Origin: Fremontodendron californicum
Taxonomy: Eukaryota; Streptophyta; Magnoliopsida; Malvales; Malvaceae
Assembly: GCA_030761205.1 (NCBI GenBank)
Contig: JAULJL010000046.1
Coordinates: forward strand, 11,983,590-12,047,589
Direction of reading: 5' to 3'
DNA length: 64,000 nucleotides
The notes under the pieces were generated by a model. The model was given only the letters and a program-made list of their open reading frames with translations, searched no databases and was not told the DNA's origin. Made by a program: the position numbers and the translations under genes. Below are positions 37,283 through 48,821 of this stretch, in pieces; within the stretch, counting starts at the first letter, position 1; the number at the start of each line of letters is the position of its first letter.

Positions 37283-38842
37283 AATTAAGTGTGGGGGGAA
37301 TGATTTAGGATTTCTTTTATTTTTGTCTACTATTTTTTTTTTATGAGTTTTTATTATAATTTTTAGTGTGTTTTAGTTCCTTTTTAATACAATGATGAGA
37401 TATGAATTGCATAAGTCTAAAACAGAGTTATTAGTGAGAAGATTTTCATGAGAATTGAGCTTGATATCATTTTTTTTTATGAGCCAATGTTAATATGATA
37501 TGTTGATTGAGAAAGAAGCATGTTTAGACTTAATCTGACTTGTATAATCATCCTTGTGAGTTTTTGAGCCTATAATGATTGATGCATTATACAAATCAAT
37601 CTAATTTCTTTCTTGAGTGCTCTTATGATTACAGGATTCTCTAGAACTTGCTTTAAACCGTTTGAGACTATATTGATACATGTGACAACATGAATATGAT
37701 AGAGGCATTAGGATTTTTAGCCAGAGCCAAACAGCCATCCCTTATTGATGTTCCAAGAGAACACACCCTTAGTGAACCAATTTGAGCCTACATTGAATAA
37801 GCTATCTCTTTGGTAACCATAACTTGTCCCTAACCTAAATATACTTATATCTTTACCTTTGTTCCAAAGATGAATTAGCATGTTTTGAGACAAGTTGCAA
37901 AGACAAGGGATATTTTTAGTTAAAAATTTGGGTTAGAAACAAGAAATAAGTGTGGGGGGGAAAGAAAAGAAAAGTCAAAAAAAAAAAAAAAAAAAAAAAA
38001 AAAAGAAATGGAATACTGGCAAATACATTCAAAAAAAAAATATGAATCATCTCTTGAATTTTGGGAAAAAGAAAAAGATGTTACAAAGTTGTTCAGAATG
38101 AAGAAAAGGCCCAACATAAATATCCGGCCTAGGTGACTATGTACTTGTAAAGAGTTTTGAGAAGTTTCTTTGTATGATCTTTTTATGTCTCTAAACTTTA
38201 TGAACTCTTTGGAACCTTTGTGATATCTTTATCCTTTTGTTCTTCAACCACATTACAAACCCCTTGGCCCCATTACAACCTTGATTAAAGACCTCTTGAT
38301 TCATGAAGTTGTATGATCTAAATAGTGGAGAATAGGTGGACAAGCAAGAATATGGTAGAACTGTTTTCATGAGATTGATTGAGTGTAAACACTTCACCAC
38401 TACTTTAAAGAGTGAAAATCATGAGGGTATCCCATGTGAGAAGTTGAGATTAAATTTGAACATGCAATATTTTGATTGAGATATGTTATGCTAATATTGG
38501 CTTAACTCAAACAATTTACATTCAAGCATGATTTTTTGTGAAATTCTTTAAGCTATTGATTAGTTTATAAGACTTGTTCAAATATTGTATCTAATTTGTA
38601 TTGAAAGGATTAGGAGTAAATATTTTTAGTATATGCAGTTTATTTATATTTTAGTTTTTCAATGTTTGTGGGTATCGTTCTAGTAAACCCTCACGAGACT
38701 AAACTCGTCCACTAGGGACACCTAGGGGTTTAAAGGCTTGTGTCACATGCTAAGTGCCACCGTGATTTCCTACGAAAATGGATTAGATTAGATTTTCTTA
38801 TTTTATTTTTATTGAGTCGTTGCTAGGGACTAGCAACAATCT

Positions 38843-38855
38843 AAGTGTGGGGGTG
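38843..38855 (+). other. Polypurine tract of element D
   Basis: AAGTGTGGGGGTG abuts the 3' LTR, where plus-strand priming occurs. C has the mirror image at 41474-41487. Confidence 0.75.
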
Positions 38856-40877
38856 TGATAACTCGTATAATTATATAGTTTTTAGTTATGTTTTATTAAT
38901 GTTTTGTGTCAAATACGAGTTATTATTGTTTAGTCTAATTGTGTTTATGATCTTTTATATTTTTATGTATTTTGGTGTTTTTCACAAGTTTCTTTGAGTG
39001 ATTTCAGATTACTAGAATTAAGGGCAAATCCAGTTCAGTTTCAGTTCCGACACCTTTTGCCATATCAGCTATATCTCGAGTTTCACTGAAGCAATAAGGC
39101 TGAAATTTGTAGCCATGCAAAGCTAAGAGGCATATCTATCTTTTTCATGTTTTACACTTCTTAAAACGGAGTCGTTTTCCCTAGCGAAATCGACCATCAA
39201 GTTGGCTGATGTGCAATGACGTCTGTGCTGACATGTTTTCGTATTATACCCGTATTTTCTTATCCACATCAGCAAATGAGCTGATTCCAACGGCTATGGT
39301 TCCGTAACTGATAGGGGAACCTTTGTCTAGAAGACCATGTGATCAGATCAGGCCTCCAATATTGAATAAATCGACCATCAAGGTGGCTGATGTGTAATGA
39401 CATCTGTGCTGACATGTTTTCGTATTTTGCCCATATCTGCTTAACCACATCAGCAAATGAGCTGATTCCAACGGCTATGGTTCCGTAACTGATAGGGGAA
39501 CCTTTTTCTAGAAGACCATGTGATCAGATCAGGCCTCCAATATTGACGAAATCGACCATCAAGTTGGCTGATCAAAATCGTCATATACCTACCTTTGAAA
39601 TTTGTAAAGCTTGTCTCTTGTCATTTAGCCCTCCAAAATGTGTATAAATAGAGGGCCTTGGATGATTGTAAGGGATCATATTGGAGATTGGTAGGATATT
39701 AGCCATTTTAACAAAATTCTCTAAGTTTTCTTCTTCTTTCTTTTCTCTAGTTTTCTTTTTCTTTAGAAAGAGCAAGAGGTTGGATAATTAATATTCTTCT
39801 TCTTCTTCTTCTTTCTTTCTTTTATTTTCTTCTTAGATTCTATTTAATTTTATGTTTATAATGCCTATGCTAGGCTAAACTTCTATTTGGTTAAGGGTGA
39901 TTTCAAAGCCCTAGACATGTGTTGTGATTGATTTTCAGATTCTATCTATCATTAATTTTCTATCAAAGTTGCTTATGTTCTTCTACAAGAATTGTTCATG
40001 ATGTTGTCTTGATTTGTTTAGGTGTACAACTAGATAGATCTTGATAATTATCTATTGCTAGTTTAGGAGTCTTGATCCGTGTAATTGTCTTGATTTCCTA
40101 TTCATAAGTGGCAATTTGTGATTAATGATTATGGTCAAGTTTTCAATAATTGCAAAGTGGAACATAACCTAAGTTGAACAATCCGAGCTTATGTGTTTGT
40201 TGCTTAGATCAACCTATCTTTCTCATCATAAAGCTGCCATTAAATTGAATCTAGAGAGCTTATTCTAGGTTGTTTGATGGTTAGAGATTAAATAGAGAGC
40301 TTGTTCTATTTAACGACAAACTAAGGAAAGATTGGGATAACAGAGCTTGTTGTTATCTACGGTTGTTAACTTTGATAGTTGGTTGATATTGATAGATCTG
40401 AAATTGATTCTTAATGATGTCTAGTGGTGGAGAATGAAACCTTAACCATATTTTTCATTTTTGATTCTTCTTACTTGTTTTCTTACTTTTCTAGTTTGCT
40501 TATTTTTAAAAGTATATTTATTTTTATTGGCTGGTTATACCGCCTAATTTGTATATTAATTTTGTTTTATTTTTATTGGCTGGTTATACCGCCTAATTTA
40601 GTATATATATTTTTATTGGCTGGTTATACCGCCTAATTTAGTATATATATTTTTATTGGCTGGTTATACCGCCTTGCTTCTTATTCTTATTATTTACTTT
40701 AGTTTAAATCTAACTTCAAAAACCCCTTTTCTTTTATTGTTCTTGAATTTAAGTTTTAAACTATCAACTTATAAACTAAAACCCAATCCCTGAGGACTCG
40801 ACCCTTGCTAACTACTATACTTACAATTGATCTTTTTAGTGCAAGGTTAAATAAGATACACTCTTTTGGGTGCATCA
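38856..40877 (+). repeat. Element D 3' LTR
   Basis: 2022 bp, the same ends as the 5' LTR. It has four copies of the TTGGCTGGTTATACCGCC unit (40527, 40576, 40616, 40656) against three in the 5' LTR, which explains the 40-bp length difference. The only substitution I noticed is near 39158. Confidence 0.95.
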
Positions 40878-40882
40878 TAGGT

Positions 40883-41473
40883 ATAATAGGTGGGTGCATT
40901 TTTCTAACAATTTTCGTCATATTGTATGACAATTCTGATCAGCCAGCTTGATGGTCGATTTTTTCAATGTTGGAGGCTCGATCTGATAAAATTGTCTTCT
41001 ACAAAAATATACCCCTATCAGTTACGGATCCATAGCCATTGTAATCAGCTCATTTGCTGATGTGGATAAGAAGATATGGGCAAAATACGAAAACAAGTCA
41101 GCACAGACGTCATTGCACATCAGCCAACTTGATGGTCGATTTCGCTAGGGAAAACGACTCCGTTTCAAGAAGTGTAAAACATGAAAAAGATAGATATGCC
41201 TCTTAGCTTTGCACGGCTAGAAATTTCAGCCTTATTGCTTCAGTGAAACTCGAGATATAGCTGATATGGAAAAAGGTGTCGGAACTGGAACTGAACTGGA
41301 TTTGCCCTTAATTCTAGTAATCTGAAATCACTCAAAGAAACTTGTGAAAAACACCAAATTACATAAAAATATAAAAGATCATAAACACAATTAGACTAAA
41401 CAATAATAACTCGTATTTGACACAAAACAATAATAAAACATAACTAAAAACTATATAATTATACGAGTTATCA
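40883..41473 (-). repeat. Element C left LTR, second piece
   Basis: Continues the LTR after the TAGGT duplication and ends ...ACGAGTTATCA at 41473. Read on the minus strand its first 300 bp match the start of the D LTR closely; the 181-bp unit is present once only. Confidence 0.93.
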
Positions 41474-43519
41474 CACCCCCACACTTAGATTGTTGCTAGT
41501 CCCTAGCAACGACTCAATAAAAATAAAATAAGAAAATCTAATCTAATCCATTTTCGTAGGAAATCACGGTGGCACTTAGCATGTGACACAAGCCTTTAAA
41601 CCCCTAGGTGTCCCTAGTGGACGAGTTTAGTCTCGTGAGGGTTTGCTAGAACGATACACACAAACATTGAAAAACTAAAATATAGGTAAACTACATACAC
41701 TAAAAATATTTACTCCTAATCCTTTCAATATAAATTAGAGACAATCTTTGAACAAGTCTTATAAACTAATCAATAGCTCAAAGAATTTCACAAAAATTCA
41801 TGCTTGAATGTAAATAAATGAGTTAAGCCAATATTAACATAACATATTTCAATCAAAATAGTGCATATTCAAACTTAATCTCAACTTCTCACATGGGATA
41901 CTCTCTTGATTTTCACTCTTTAAAGTAGTGGTAAAGTGTTTACACTCAATCAATCTCATGAAAACACTTCTACCATATGCTTGCTTGTCCACCTATTCTC
42001 CACTATTTAGATCATACAACTTCATAAATCAAGAGGTCTTTATTCAAGGTTGTAATGGGGCCAAAGGGTTATAATGTGGTTAAAGAACAAAAGGATAAAG
42101 ATATCACAAAGGTTCCAAAGAGTTCATAGAGTTTAGAGACATAATAAGATCATACAAATAAATTTCTCAAAACTCTTTACAAGTACATAGTCACATAGGC
42201 TAAATATTCATGTTGAGCCTTTGCATCATTCTAACCAACTTTGTAACATCTTTTTCTAGAAGTTCAAGAGAAGATTCTTTTTTTTTTCTTTTTTTTTTAA
42301 TATGGGAATGTATTTAACAATGATCCCTTTCTTTTTCTCTTGACTTTTTCTTTTCTTTTCTTCCCCCACACTTATCTTTTGTTTCTAACCCAAATTTTCA
42401 ACTAAAAATATCCCTTGTTTTTTTGCAATATGTCTCAAAATATATAATCCATCTTTAGAACAAGGGTAAGGATATAAGTATATTTAGGCTAGGTGTAAGT
42501 TGTGGTTACCAATAAAACAGCATATTTAATGTAGGCTCAAATTGGCTCACTAGTGGGGATGTTCTCTTAGAACATTAATAATGGATGGCTGTTTGGCTCT
42601 GGTTATAATCCTAATGCCTCTATCATATTCATGTTGTCACATGTATCAATATAGTCTCAAACGGTTTAAAGCAAGTTCTAGAGAATCATGTAATCATAAG
42701 AGCACTCAAGAAATAAATTAGATTGATTTGTATAATGCATCAATCATTATAGGCTCAAAAACTCACAAGGATGATTATACAAGTCAGATTAAGTCTAAAC
42801 ATGCTTCTTTCTCAATCAACATATCATATTAACATTGGCTCATAAAAAAGTTGATATCAAGCTCAATTCTCATGAAAATCTTCTCACTAATAAATCTGTT
42901 TTAGACTTATGCAATTCATATCTCATTATAGTATTGAAAGTAACTAAAAAAACACACTAAGTCGAAACATGTTTTTTTTTTTTTTTTTTTTGAAGAAGAT
43001 TAAATCAAACTGACAAGGTATGTCTCAAGTCTCCCTTACTCAGACCTTGTTCAGAATGAATACTTCTAAATGTCTTAAAACACAACAATTTTTTTTTTTA
43101 GCAAAATATGTCCCTTACCCCCTACTAAAATATGACATTGTCCCCAATGTCAAATTTTAAAGGTAGAATTTAGGCGATATTACCTGCAGAGGTTGCTAAC
43201 CACTTATTATAACTGAGACACAACAAACAAAATGTTAGATAATGTTGCCGAAAGTGTATTTGACCTGTCAGAAGAAAATGTTAACCTAACAAAAGATTTT
43301 TGCGTGATTTCAGGAAGAAAATCAAAAAGAGAAGAAAAATCAACCGTAAAAGTCCAATGCAAAAAATACGAGAATAATTACACAAATCGAACAACAGTAA
43401 ATTAAACCGAAATGAAATTATTGCAAATCAAACCAAAAGCTGAGAAGTCATTTATTGTAGTTCTGATTGTGGCTCATATCTTCCTCTGGTTTTACGTCCA
43501 GAAACGGCTTAAACGCCTT
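41474..43519 (-). other. Element C 3' non-coding region
   Basis: PPT-like CACCCCCACACTTAG next to the LTR, then about 2 kb homologous to the 3' region of D with indels. The LOG-like segment of D is missing: the minus-strand sequence passes from ACTTTCGGCA straight to ACATTATCTAACAT near 43230-43250. No gene seen. Confidence 0.85.
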
Positions 43520-44056
43520 CTATGAGTCGAGGATATGCTTCCCATCCAGTTTTCTTACAAGCTGGCAAACAGGGTCTTTTAACATCAGATTCCCAAGATG
43601 TTGCCATTCCCTTTGGAATTGCGACCATAAATCAAGAATTTCTCTTTTTACGTCTCCACTAGGATGCGTCTCAAGAGAAAGTTGGATATTACCCAAATTC
43701 TCCTTACTCAGTCCATCCTTAATGAATTCAATTTTATCATCTCGATTAGAGGACGGAATCCCAATAGAACGACATTTACCGTTACACGTCCATCGTGCAC
43801 ACTTGTGGCAATTTGAACTCATGCGCTTTGCTCGTCGCTTCTTTGCATAAGTGCTTCTACCTGTACCTGGTAAATGCAAAACAGGAAGATATTCATCTTC
43901 ACGTACCTTGGCTTCAATTATCCAACGTATGTCTTCAGGAATCCCTTTGTGCATAAGCATTCTTAATCTTTCAAATCGAACTTGGTAAAGCTTCAGTAAA
44001 ATATTCCGAGGAAAAGGAGGAAATCGTTTCTGCAATCTTGTGAGAATATCATCCAT
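43520..44056 (-). CDS. Accessory 178-aa Cys-cluster protein of element C
   Basis: Homologue of the protein at 35202-35738 in D, intact and the same length. By eye the two differ at nine bases, six of which change an amino acid: L28F, D41E, L46I, F70Y, Q137K, P145S. The basic patch (71-78) and cysteines 83, 86, 91 and 95 are unchanged. Six replacement against three silent changes gives no sign of strong selection between these two copies. It is kept in an element that has lost its polymerase. The leader before the ATG, including the TATA-like box and pyrimidine tract, is nearly identical to that of D. Confidence 0.7.
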   Translation of the reverse strand: MDDILTRLQKRFPPFPRNILLKLYQVRFERLRMLMHKGIPEDIRWIIEAKVREDEYLPVLHLPGTGRSTYAKKRRAKRMSSNCHKCARWTCNGKCRSIGIPSSNRDDKIEFIKDGLSKENLGNIQLSLETHPSGDVKREILDLWSQFQREWQHLGNLMLKDPVCQLVRKLDGKHILDS

Positions 44057-44235
44057 CTTGAAAAAAAATGAAAGAGAAATTGAAAGAGAAATTTATATAC
44101 AATATCAGTTTTGTGGGTAGCTGATGGAACCGACTTAAATAATCACGGAGTACCGTTATCCGCCATTTAACCGGGGTTAAAAAAAATGTATTATTTTTTT
44201 TTTTTTTTTAAGATTAGTAAAAATTATATTTACAT

Positions 44236-46539
44236 CTAGTTATTTTCAAAACAAGGATCAGAAAGAAAAACAACCTCTTCTTGAGTAACATGATTTTCCA
44301 AAAAGAGTTTGAGTCTTTGTCCATTTACCTTGAATACGTTACCATTTTGAGGATTCTCAATTTCAACTGCTCCATAATGATACACATGCTTAACCACAAA
44401 TGGGCCAATCCATCTTGATCTCAACTTACCAGGAAATATGTGAAGTCTAGAATTATAAAGTAGAACTTTTTGCCCAACATCAAATGTTTTTCTTGAAATT
44501 AACTTATCATGAAAGGCTTTAGTTCTTTCTTTATGAATTTTAGAATTCTCATATGCATCTTTTCTGAGTTCCTCAAGTTTATTTATGACTGGAAAAGTTT
44601 CATTCTCACCCAAAAAGGAATATTTTAGCTCGGATGGCAATGGTTTTAAATCCAGCTTGGGTGGTTCAATAGTTGATGGTACAGTGACATTTGTGAGTGA
44701 TGGAAGTTCCTCAAACTTTTGCTTCCAACAATGCTTAACCTGAAAAGAATTTAACAAAGAATCAGTGTGTGAAATTTCTGAAGCATTATCAAACTCACAT
44801 TCAATTAAATAAGCTTCTAAAGGATCATGGAATGTGGTAGTGGTGAGATGTTCATGAACAAGTTCTTCAATGAAATCCACTTCATGTACTTCTGAATCAT
44901 CACCAGGTTGCTTGCAAGTGTTGAACACATTTAATTCTAAAGTCATATTTCCAAAAGAAATGTTCAACATACCATTCCTGCAATTTATCAGAGCATTAGA
45001 AGTTGCAAGAAATGGACGGCCTAATATAACAAGAATTTGAACATTTGGATTTGAAACAGGATGTGTGTCCAAAACAATAAAATCAACAGGGAAGTAAAAA
45101 TTATCAATTTGAACCAAAACATCTTCAACTATCCCTCGAGGAATTTTTACAGAACGATCAGCTAGTTGAAGTGTAACAGGTGTTTCCTTGAGTTCACCTA
45201 AACCTAACTGTTGATAAACAGAAAAAGGCAAAAGATTAACACTAGCACCAAGATCAAGCAATGCACGTTCTATTCTAGTGTTCCCAATGATGCATGAGAT
45301 TGTTGGACATCCAGGATCTTTGAATTTTGGTGGAGTAAGGTGCTGAATGATTGAGCTCACACTTTCCGTCAGAAATGCTTTCTTTTGTACATTATGTTTC
45401 CTTTTAACTGTGCACATGTCCTTCAAAAATTTAGCATAAGATGGAACTTGTTTGATTGCATCCAACAAAGGAATGTTAATCTTAACTTGTTTGAAAAGTT
45501 CATAAATTTCTGCATTTTGATTCAAATTCTTTATTGTTTGCAACCTTTGGGGAAAATGAGCAGGATGCATACCTTTTTCTTTGTCCAAATTTTCAAGAAG
45601 TTCAGACTTACCATCATCCTTACCATTACTTTTCGGAGGGGAAGGAGGATCTTGGTCTTTTGATGGAATGTTTTTGTCAATTGCCTTTCCACTTCGAAGA
45701 GTTGTGATAGAACTGGCATTTTCCTGTTGAGTTTCATTGGAGCAAGAAACAAAACATTGAGTAGAAGGGTTAGGCTGAGGTTGAGTAGGAAACTTACCTT
45801 TTTCTTGAGTGCGTAATGAAGCTGTCAATGTGGACAAGGTGTTTTTGATCTCATTGATGTCCTGTGAAGTTTGGTTATTCACATTTGCTTGTGTTTGCAT
45901 GAATGCTTGCAATGTCTCTTCCAAGGTTTGTACACGTGAAGGTTGATAGGAAAAAGTGTTGCCCGGCTTTTGAGATTGTGGTACCTGAACATGATTATTA
46001 TTCCGCCAACTGAAGTTGGGATGATTTCTCCATTTAGGGTTATACGTTTCAGAGTAAGGAGAAGGAAAAGGCTTTTTAAATGTGTTTATGGAATTTACTT
46101 GATCATGCAACACTTCTTTAAGAATGGGAATGTTTGGACATTCAGAAGTGGGGTGTCCCATGATTTCACAAATTCCACAACTTTCTTCATTTTTAACCGT
46201 TTTTACTTTTTTTACTTCTCTAAGTTCCATGGCTTCAATCTTTCTAGCCAAATTAGCTACTTTAGCTTTTATCTCATCTTCTTGACTAAAATGATATTTA
46301 CCTCTGTTGGAAACAAGATTAGATCTATTGGAACTTTCAGAGGAATTATCTGTGTGCCAGGCTTGAGAGTTATCTGCCAAATGGTCTAGGTAGTCAAAGG
46401 CTTCTTCAGGTTCTTTTTCTAGAAACTCACCGTTACACATTGTTTCAACAAATTGTTTAGTTTCGGGAGTTAAACTTTCATAAAAGAAACTAATAAGACG
46501 CCATTTTTCAAAACCATGATGTGGACAATAACTTAACAA
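44236..46539 (-). pseudogene. Element C gag zinc knuckle, protease and integrase tail, fused by in-frame deletion
   Basis: 767 codons. Contents in order: the end of gag with a zinc knuckle CGICEIMGHPTSEC (121-134), a linker, aspartic protease with D429-L-G-A-S, and the stretch up to KYSFLGENETFPVI. Then, near residue 652 (about 44580), it jumps straight to the end of integrase, LEELRKDAYENSKIH, with the RSRWIGPF module. RT, RNase H and the integrase catalytic core are missing, yet the frame stays open to the natural end. Upstream the gag is split by one TAA (46597-46599), so the methionine at 46539 is probably not a real start. Gag and protease share only roughly half their residues with D, far less than the flanking regions do. 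Confidence 0.85.
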
Positions 46540-46596
46540 ATCTTTAAAACGCTCCCAGCACTGAAAAAATGCTTCATTTTGATTTTGATTGAAATT

Positions 46597-47112
46597 TTAA
46601 ATCTGTCTTTTCAAAGCAGTAGTTTTATGTGCTGGGAAAAATTTCTTTAGAAACTCAGTTTGTAATTCTTGCCATGTGCCAATTGACCTTAGTTTTAAAT
46701 TATGAAGCCAAATTTTTGCTTTATCTTTTAAAAAAAAAGGAAATAATTTTAGCTTGACAATTTCATTTGTACATTGTTGGTCATTAAAGGTGACACATAC
46801 ATCTTCGAAGTCTTTTAGGAACGAGTAAGCACTTTCCGATTCTAACCCATGGAAATTTGGAAGCAAAGCTATCATACCTGGTTTAAAAAGAAAGTTGTTT
46901 GCATTGAGAGGAAAAATAAAACAAGAGGGTGATGAGCTTCGAGTTGGTTGCAAGTAGTCACGCATGGTGCGTACTTGTCTGTTCTCATCTTCAGCATGAA
47001 CACTTTCATTGTCAGCCATGGTAGGAGTTGTATTAGAAAGATTACCTGAAAAAGTTTCACAATAAAATCTAACTAAACGACGAGATCTAAAATCACGTCG
47101 CCAAACAAGCAT
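46597..47112 (-). pseudogene. Element C gag N-terminal part, ended by a premature stop
   Basis: 171 codons with the Athila gag order: an acidic N-terminus, then FKPGMIALLPNFHGLE and LKLFPFFLKDKAKIWLHNL, ending FFPAHKTTALKRQI. The following TAA (46597-46599) is the only thing separating it from the next frame, which continues the gag homology with D. So this is one gene with a single nonsense change. The stretch 47113-47298 between it and the PBS holds three copies of a CGGTATAACCAGCCAA unit. Confidence 0.85.
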
Positions 47113-47136
47113 AAAACAAAGTTAATATACAAATTA

Positions 47137-47256
47137 GGCGGTATAACAAGCCAATAAAAATAAAACAAAGTTAATATACAATATAAATATAAATATATAC
47201 AAATTAGGCGGTATAACCAGCCAATAAAAATAAATATAGGCGGTATAACCAGCCAA
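47137..47256 (-). repeat. Leader copies of the 18-bp GGCTGGTTATACCGCC-type unit
   Basis: Three minus-strand copies at 47137, 47207 and 47239, in the leader of C outside its LTR. In D the same unit lies inside the LTR, at its 3' part. Confidence 0.85.
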
Positions 47257-47298
47257 TAAAAATAAATATACTTATAAACTTATATACTTAGTATTGCT

Positions 47299-47316
47299 TC
47301 CCCGGCAACGGCGCCA
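47299..47316 (-). other. Primer binding site of element C (tRNA-Asp type)
   Basis: Minus-strand TGGCGCCGTTGCCGGGGA, identical to the PBS of D, six bases from the LTR. Confidence 0.8.
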
Positions 47317-47322
47317 AAAACT

Positions 47323-48821
47323 TGATGGAGACTCAATTAAGAGTTGTAAACCCAAGTGCAGGTTATGTTCAAGTAATAAATTCTCGGGTGTCAGAGGTCG
47401 AACCACAGGGAAGCGTACTAGTAAGTATAAGTTTATAAATATATATGAAAAAGAAAATAAACAAGATATTAGGGAATCAATAACAAAGAAAGTAAACAAG
47501 ATATTATAGAACAAAATAAACAAAATAACATAAAAGCAATTAAACAAGATATAAAAAAACAATAAGAAAGGATGTTGAGGTTAGAGAATCCACTCTTGGT
47601 GTTATGCTAAGATTAATCTTGTTTTATTACACAATTGAAATCCACACATAAAGGAGGTTCCAATCGGAAGGTTTAGCAATTCAGTCCAAATTGTCCAACG
47701 TCCATAGCATATGATATTATGTTCATTTGGTGTCCTCAAAACTCATAAAAAGAGTCCAAGCATTCCTTATGCCAAGGTATATGTCTACAACAAATCAAGG
47801 TTATGAAACCAAGCATTTACTGTGCCATTTTCATTGTCAATAATGAATCAAGATCTCTACTTTGCAAGTATGATTTTAAACCAAAAGAAAATATTATCTA
47901 TACTAGTGTTTATAAATGATGATTCATTTTAGCTCATGTTTAAGAGACTAACCTTAGCATTTACCAAGAGCTTCACCTCATCACCTCAACAATATGATTA
48001 GCAACACATACTAAAAATGAAAAGAAATGTAAGAAGCATAAGTAAATAAAGAAAAAGAAAACTAGAGAAAGGAAAGAAAAAGAAAAAGAAAACTTAGAGA
48101 ATTTTATTACAATGGCTAATATCCTACCAATGTATAATTGTATCCCAATACTCATCCAAGGCCCTCTATTTATACACATTTTGGAGGGCTAAATGACAAG
48201 AGACAAGCTTTACAAATTTCAAAGGTAGGTATAATAGGTGGGTGCATTTTTCTAACAATTTTCGTCATATTGTATGACAATTCTGATCAGCCAGCTTGAT
48301 GGTCGATTTTGTCAATGTTGGAGGCTCGATCTGATAAAATTGTCTTCTACAAAAATATACCCCTATCAGTTACGGATCCATAGCCGTTGGAATCAGCTCA
48401 TTTGCTGATGTGGATAAGAAGATATGGGCAAAATACGAAAACAAGTCAGCACAGACGTCATTGCACATCAGCCAACTTGATGGTCGATTTCGCTAGGGAA
48501 AACGACTCCGTTTCAAGAAGTGTAAAACATGAAAAAGATAGATATGCCTCTTAGCTTTGCACGGCTACAAATTTCAGCCTTATTGCTTCAGTGAAACTCG
48601 AGATATAGCTGATATGGAAAAAGGTGTCGGAACTGGAACTGAACTGGATTTGCCCTTAATTCTAGTAATCTGAAATCACTCAAAGAAACTTGTGAAAAAC
48701 ACCAAATTACATAAAAATATAAAAGATCATAAACACAATTAGACTAAACAATAATAACTCGTATTTGACACAAAACAATAATAAAACATAACTAAAAACT
48801 ATATAATTATACGAGTTATCA
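47323..48821 (-). repeat. Element C right LTR (5' LTR of the element)
   Basis: 1499 bp, TGATGGAGAC...GAGTTATCA. Uninterrupted, so it shows the target of D (AAAGGTAGGTATAATAGG near 48222-48239). Minus-strand TATA box at 48167-48174. Confidence 0.94.

Larger units (their letters stand above)
36754..38842 (+). other. Element D long 3' non-coding region
   Basis: About 2.1 kb without a gene. It holds two stem-loops followed by G-runs (36840-36880 and 37261-37300), a 64-bp direct repeat (36923-36986 and 37044-37107) between A-tracts, another GTGTGGGGGGG run near 37950, and long A-tracts near 37978-38003. Most of it is also present on the minus strand of C (41488-43250), with indels. The 65- and 69-codon minus frames here are chance. 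Confidence 0.8.
27440..40877 (+). mobile_element. Element D: structurally intact Athila-like retrotransposon with two accessory genes
   Basis: Innermost and youngest element, 13.4 kb, plus strand. LTRs of 1982 and 2022 bp differ by one extra 40-bp tandem copy and, as far as I can see, one base (near 27742). It has a PBS for a tRNA-Asp-type primer, an uninterrupted 1777-codon gag-pol frame, two frames downstream of pol (178-aa Cys-cluster protein and LOG-like protein), a long 3' non-coding region, a PPT and a TAGGT duplication. Everything needed for autonomous movement appears present. The gag, the PBS and the GCGCTT...GGGAGGCAACCC motif after pol point to the Athila lineage. Confidence 0.93.
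26531..48821 (-). mobile_element. Element C: Athila-like retrotransposon, non-autonomous (RT, RNase H and most of integrase deleted)
   Basis: Minus-strand element inside B. LTRs of about 1.5 kb run TGATGGAGAC...GAGTTATCA. The left LTR is split by D (26531-27439 and 40883-41473); the right one is 47323-48821. They differ by about six bases and one homopolymer length. It has a PBS, a PPT and a gag-protease frame joined in frame to the integrase tail. Downstream is a 178-aa accessory frame shared with D. With no polymerase it could move only with help from a relative such as D. Confidence 0.92.
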
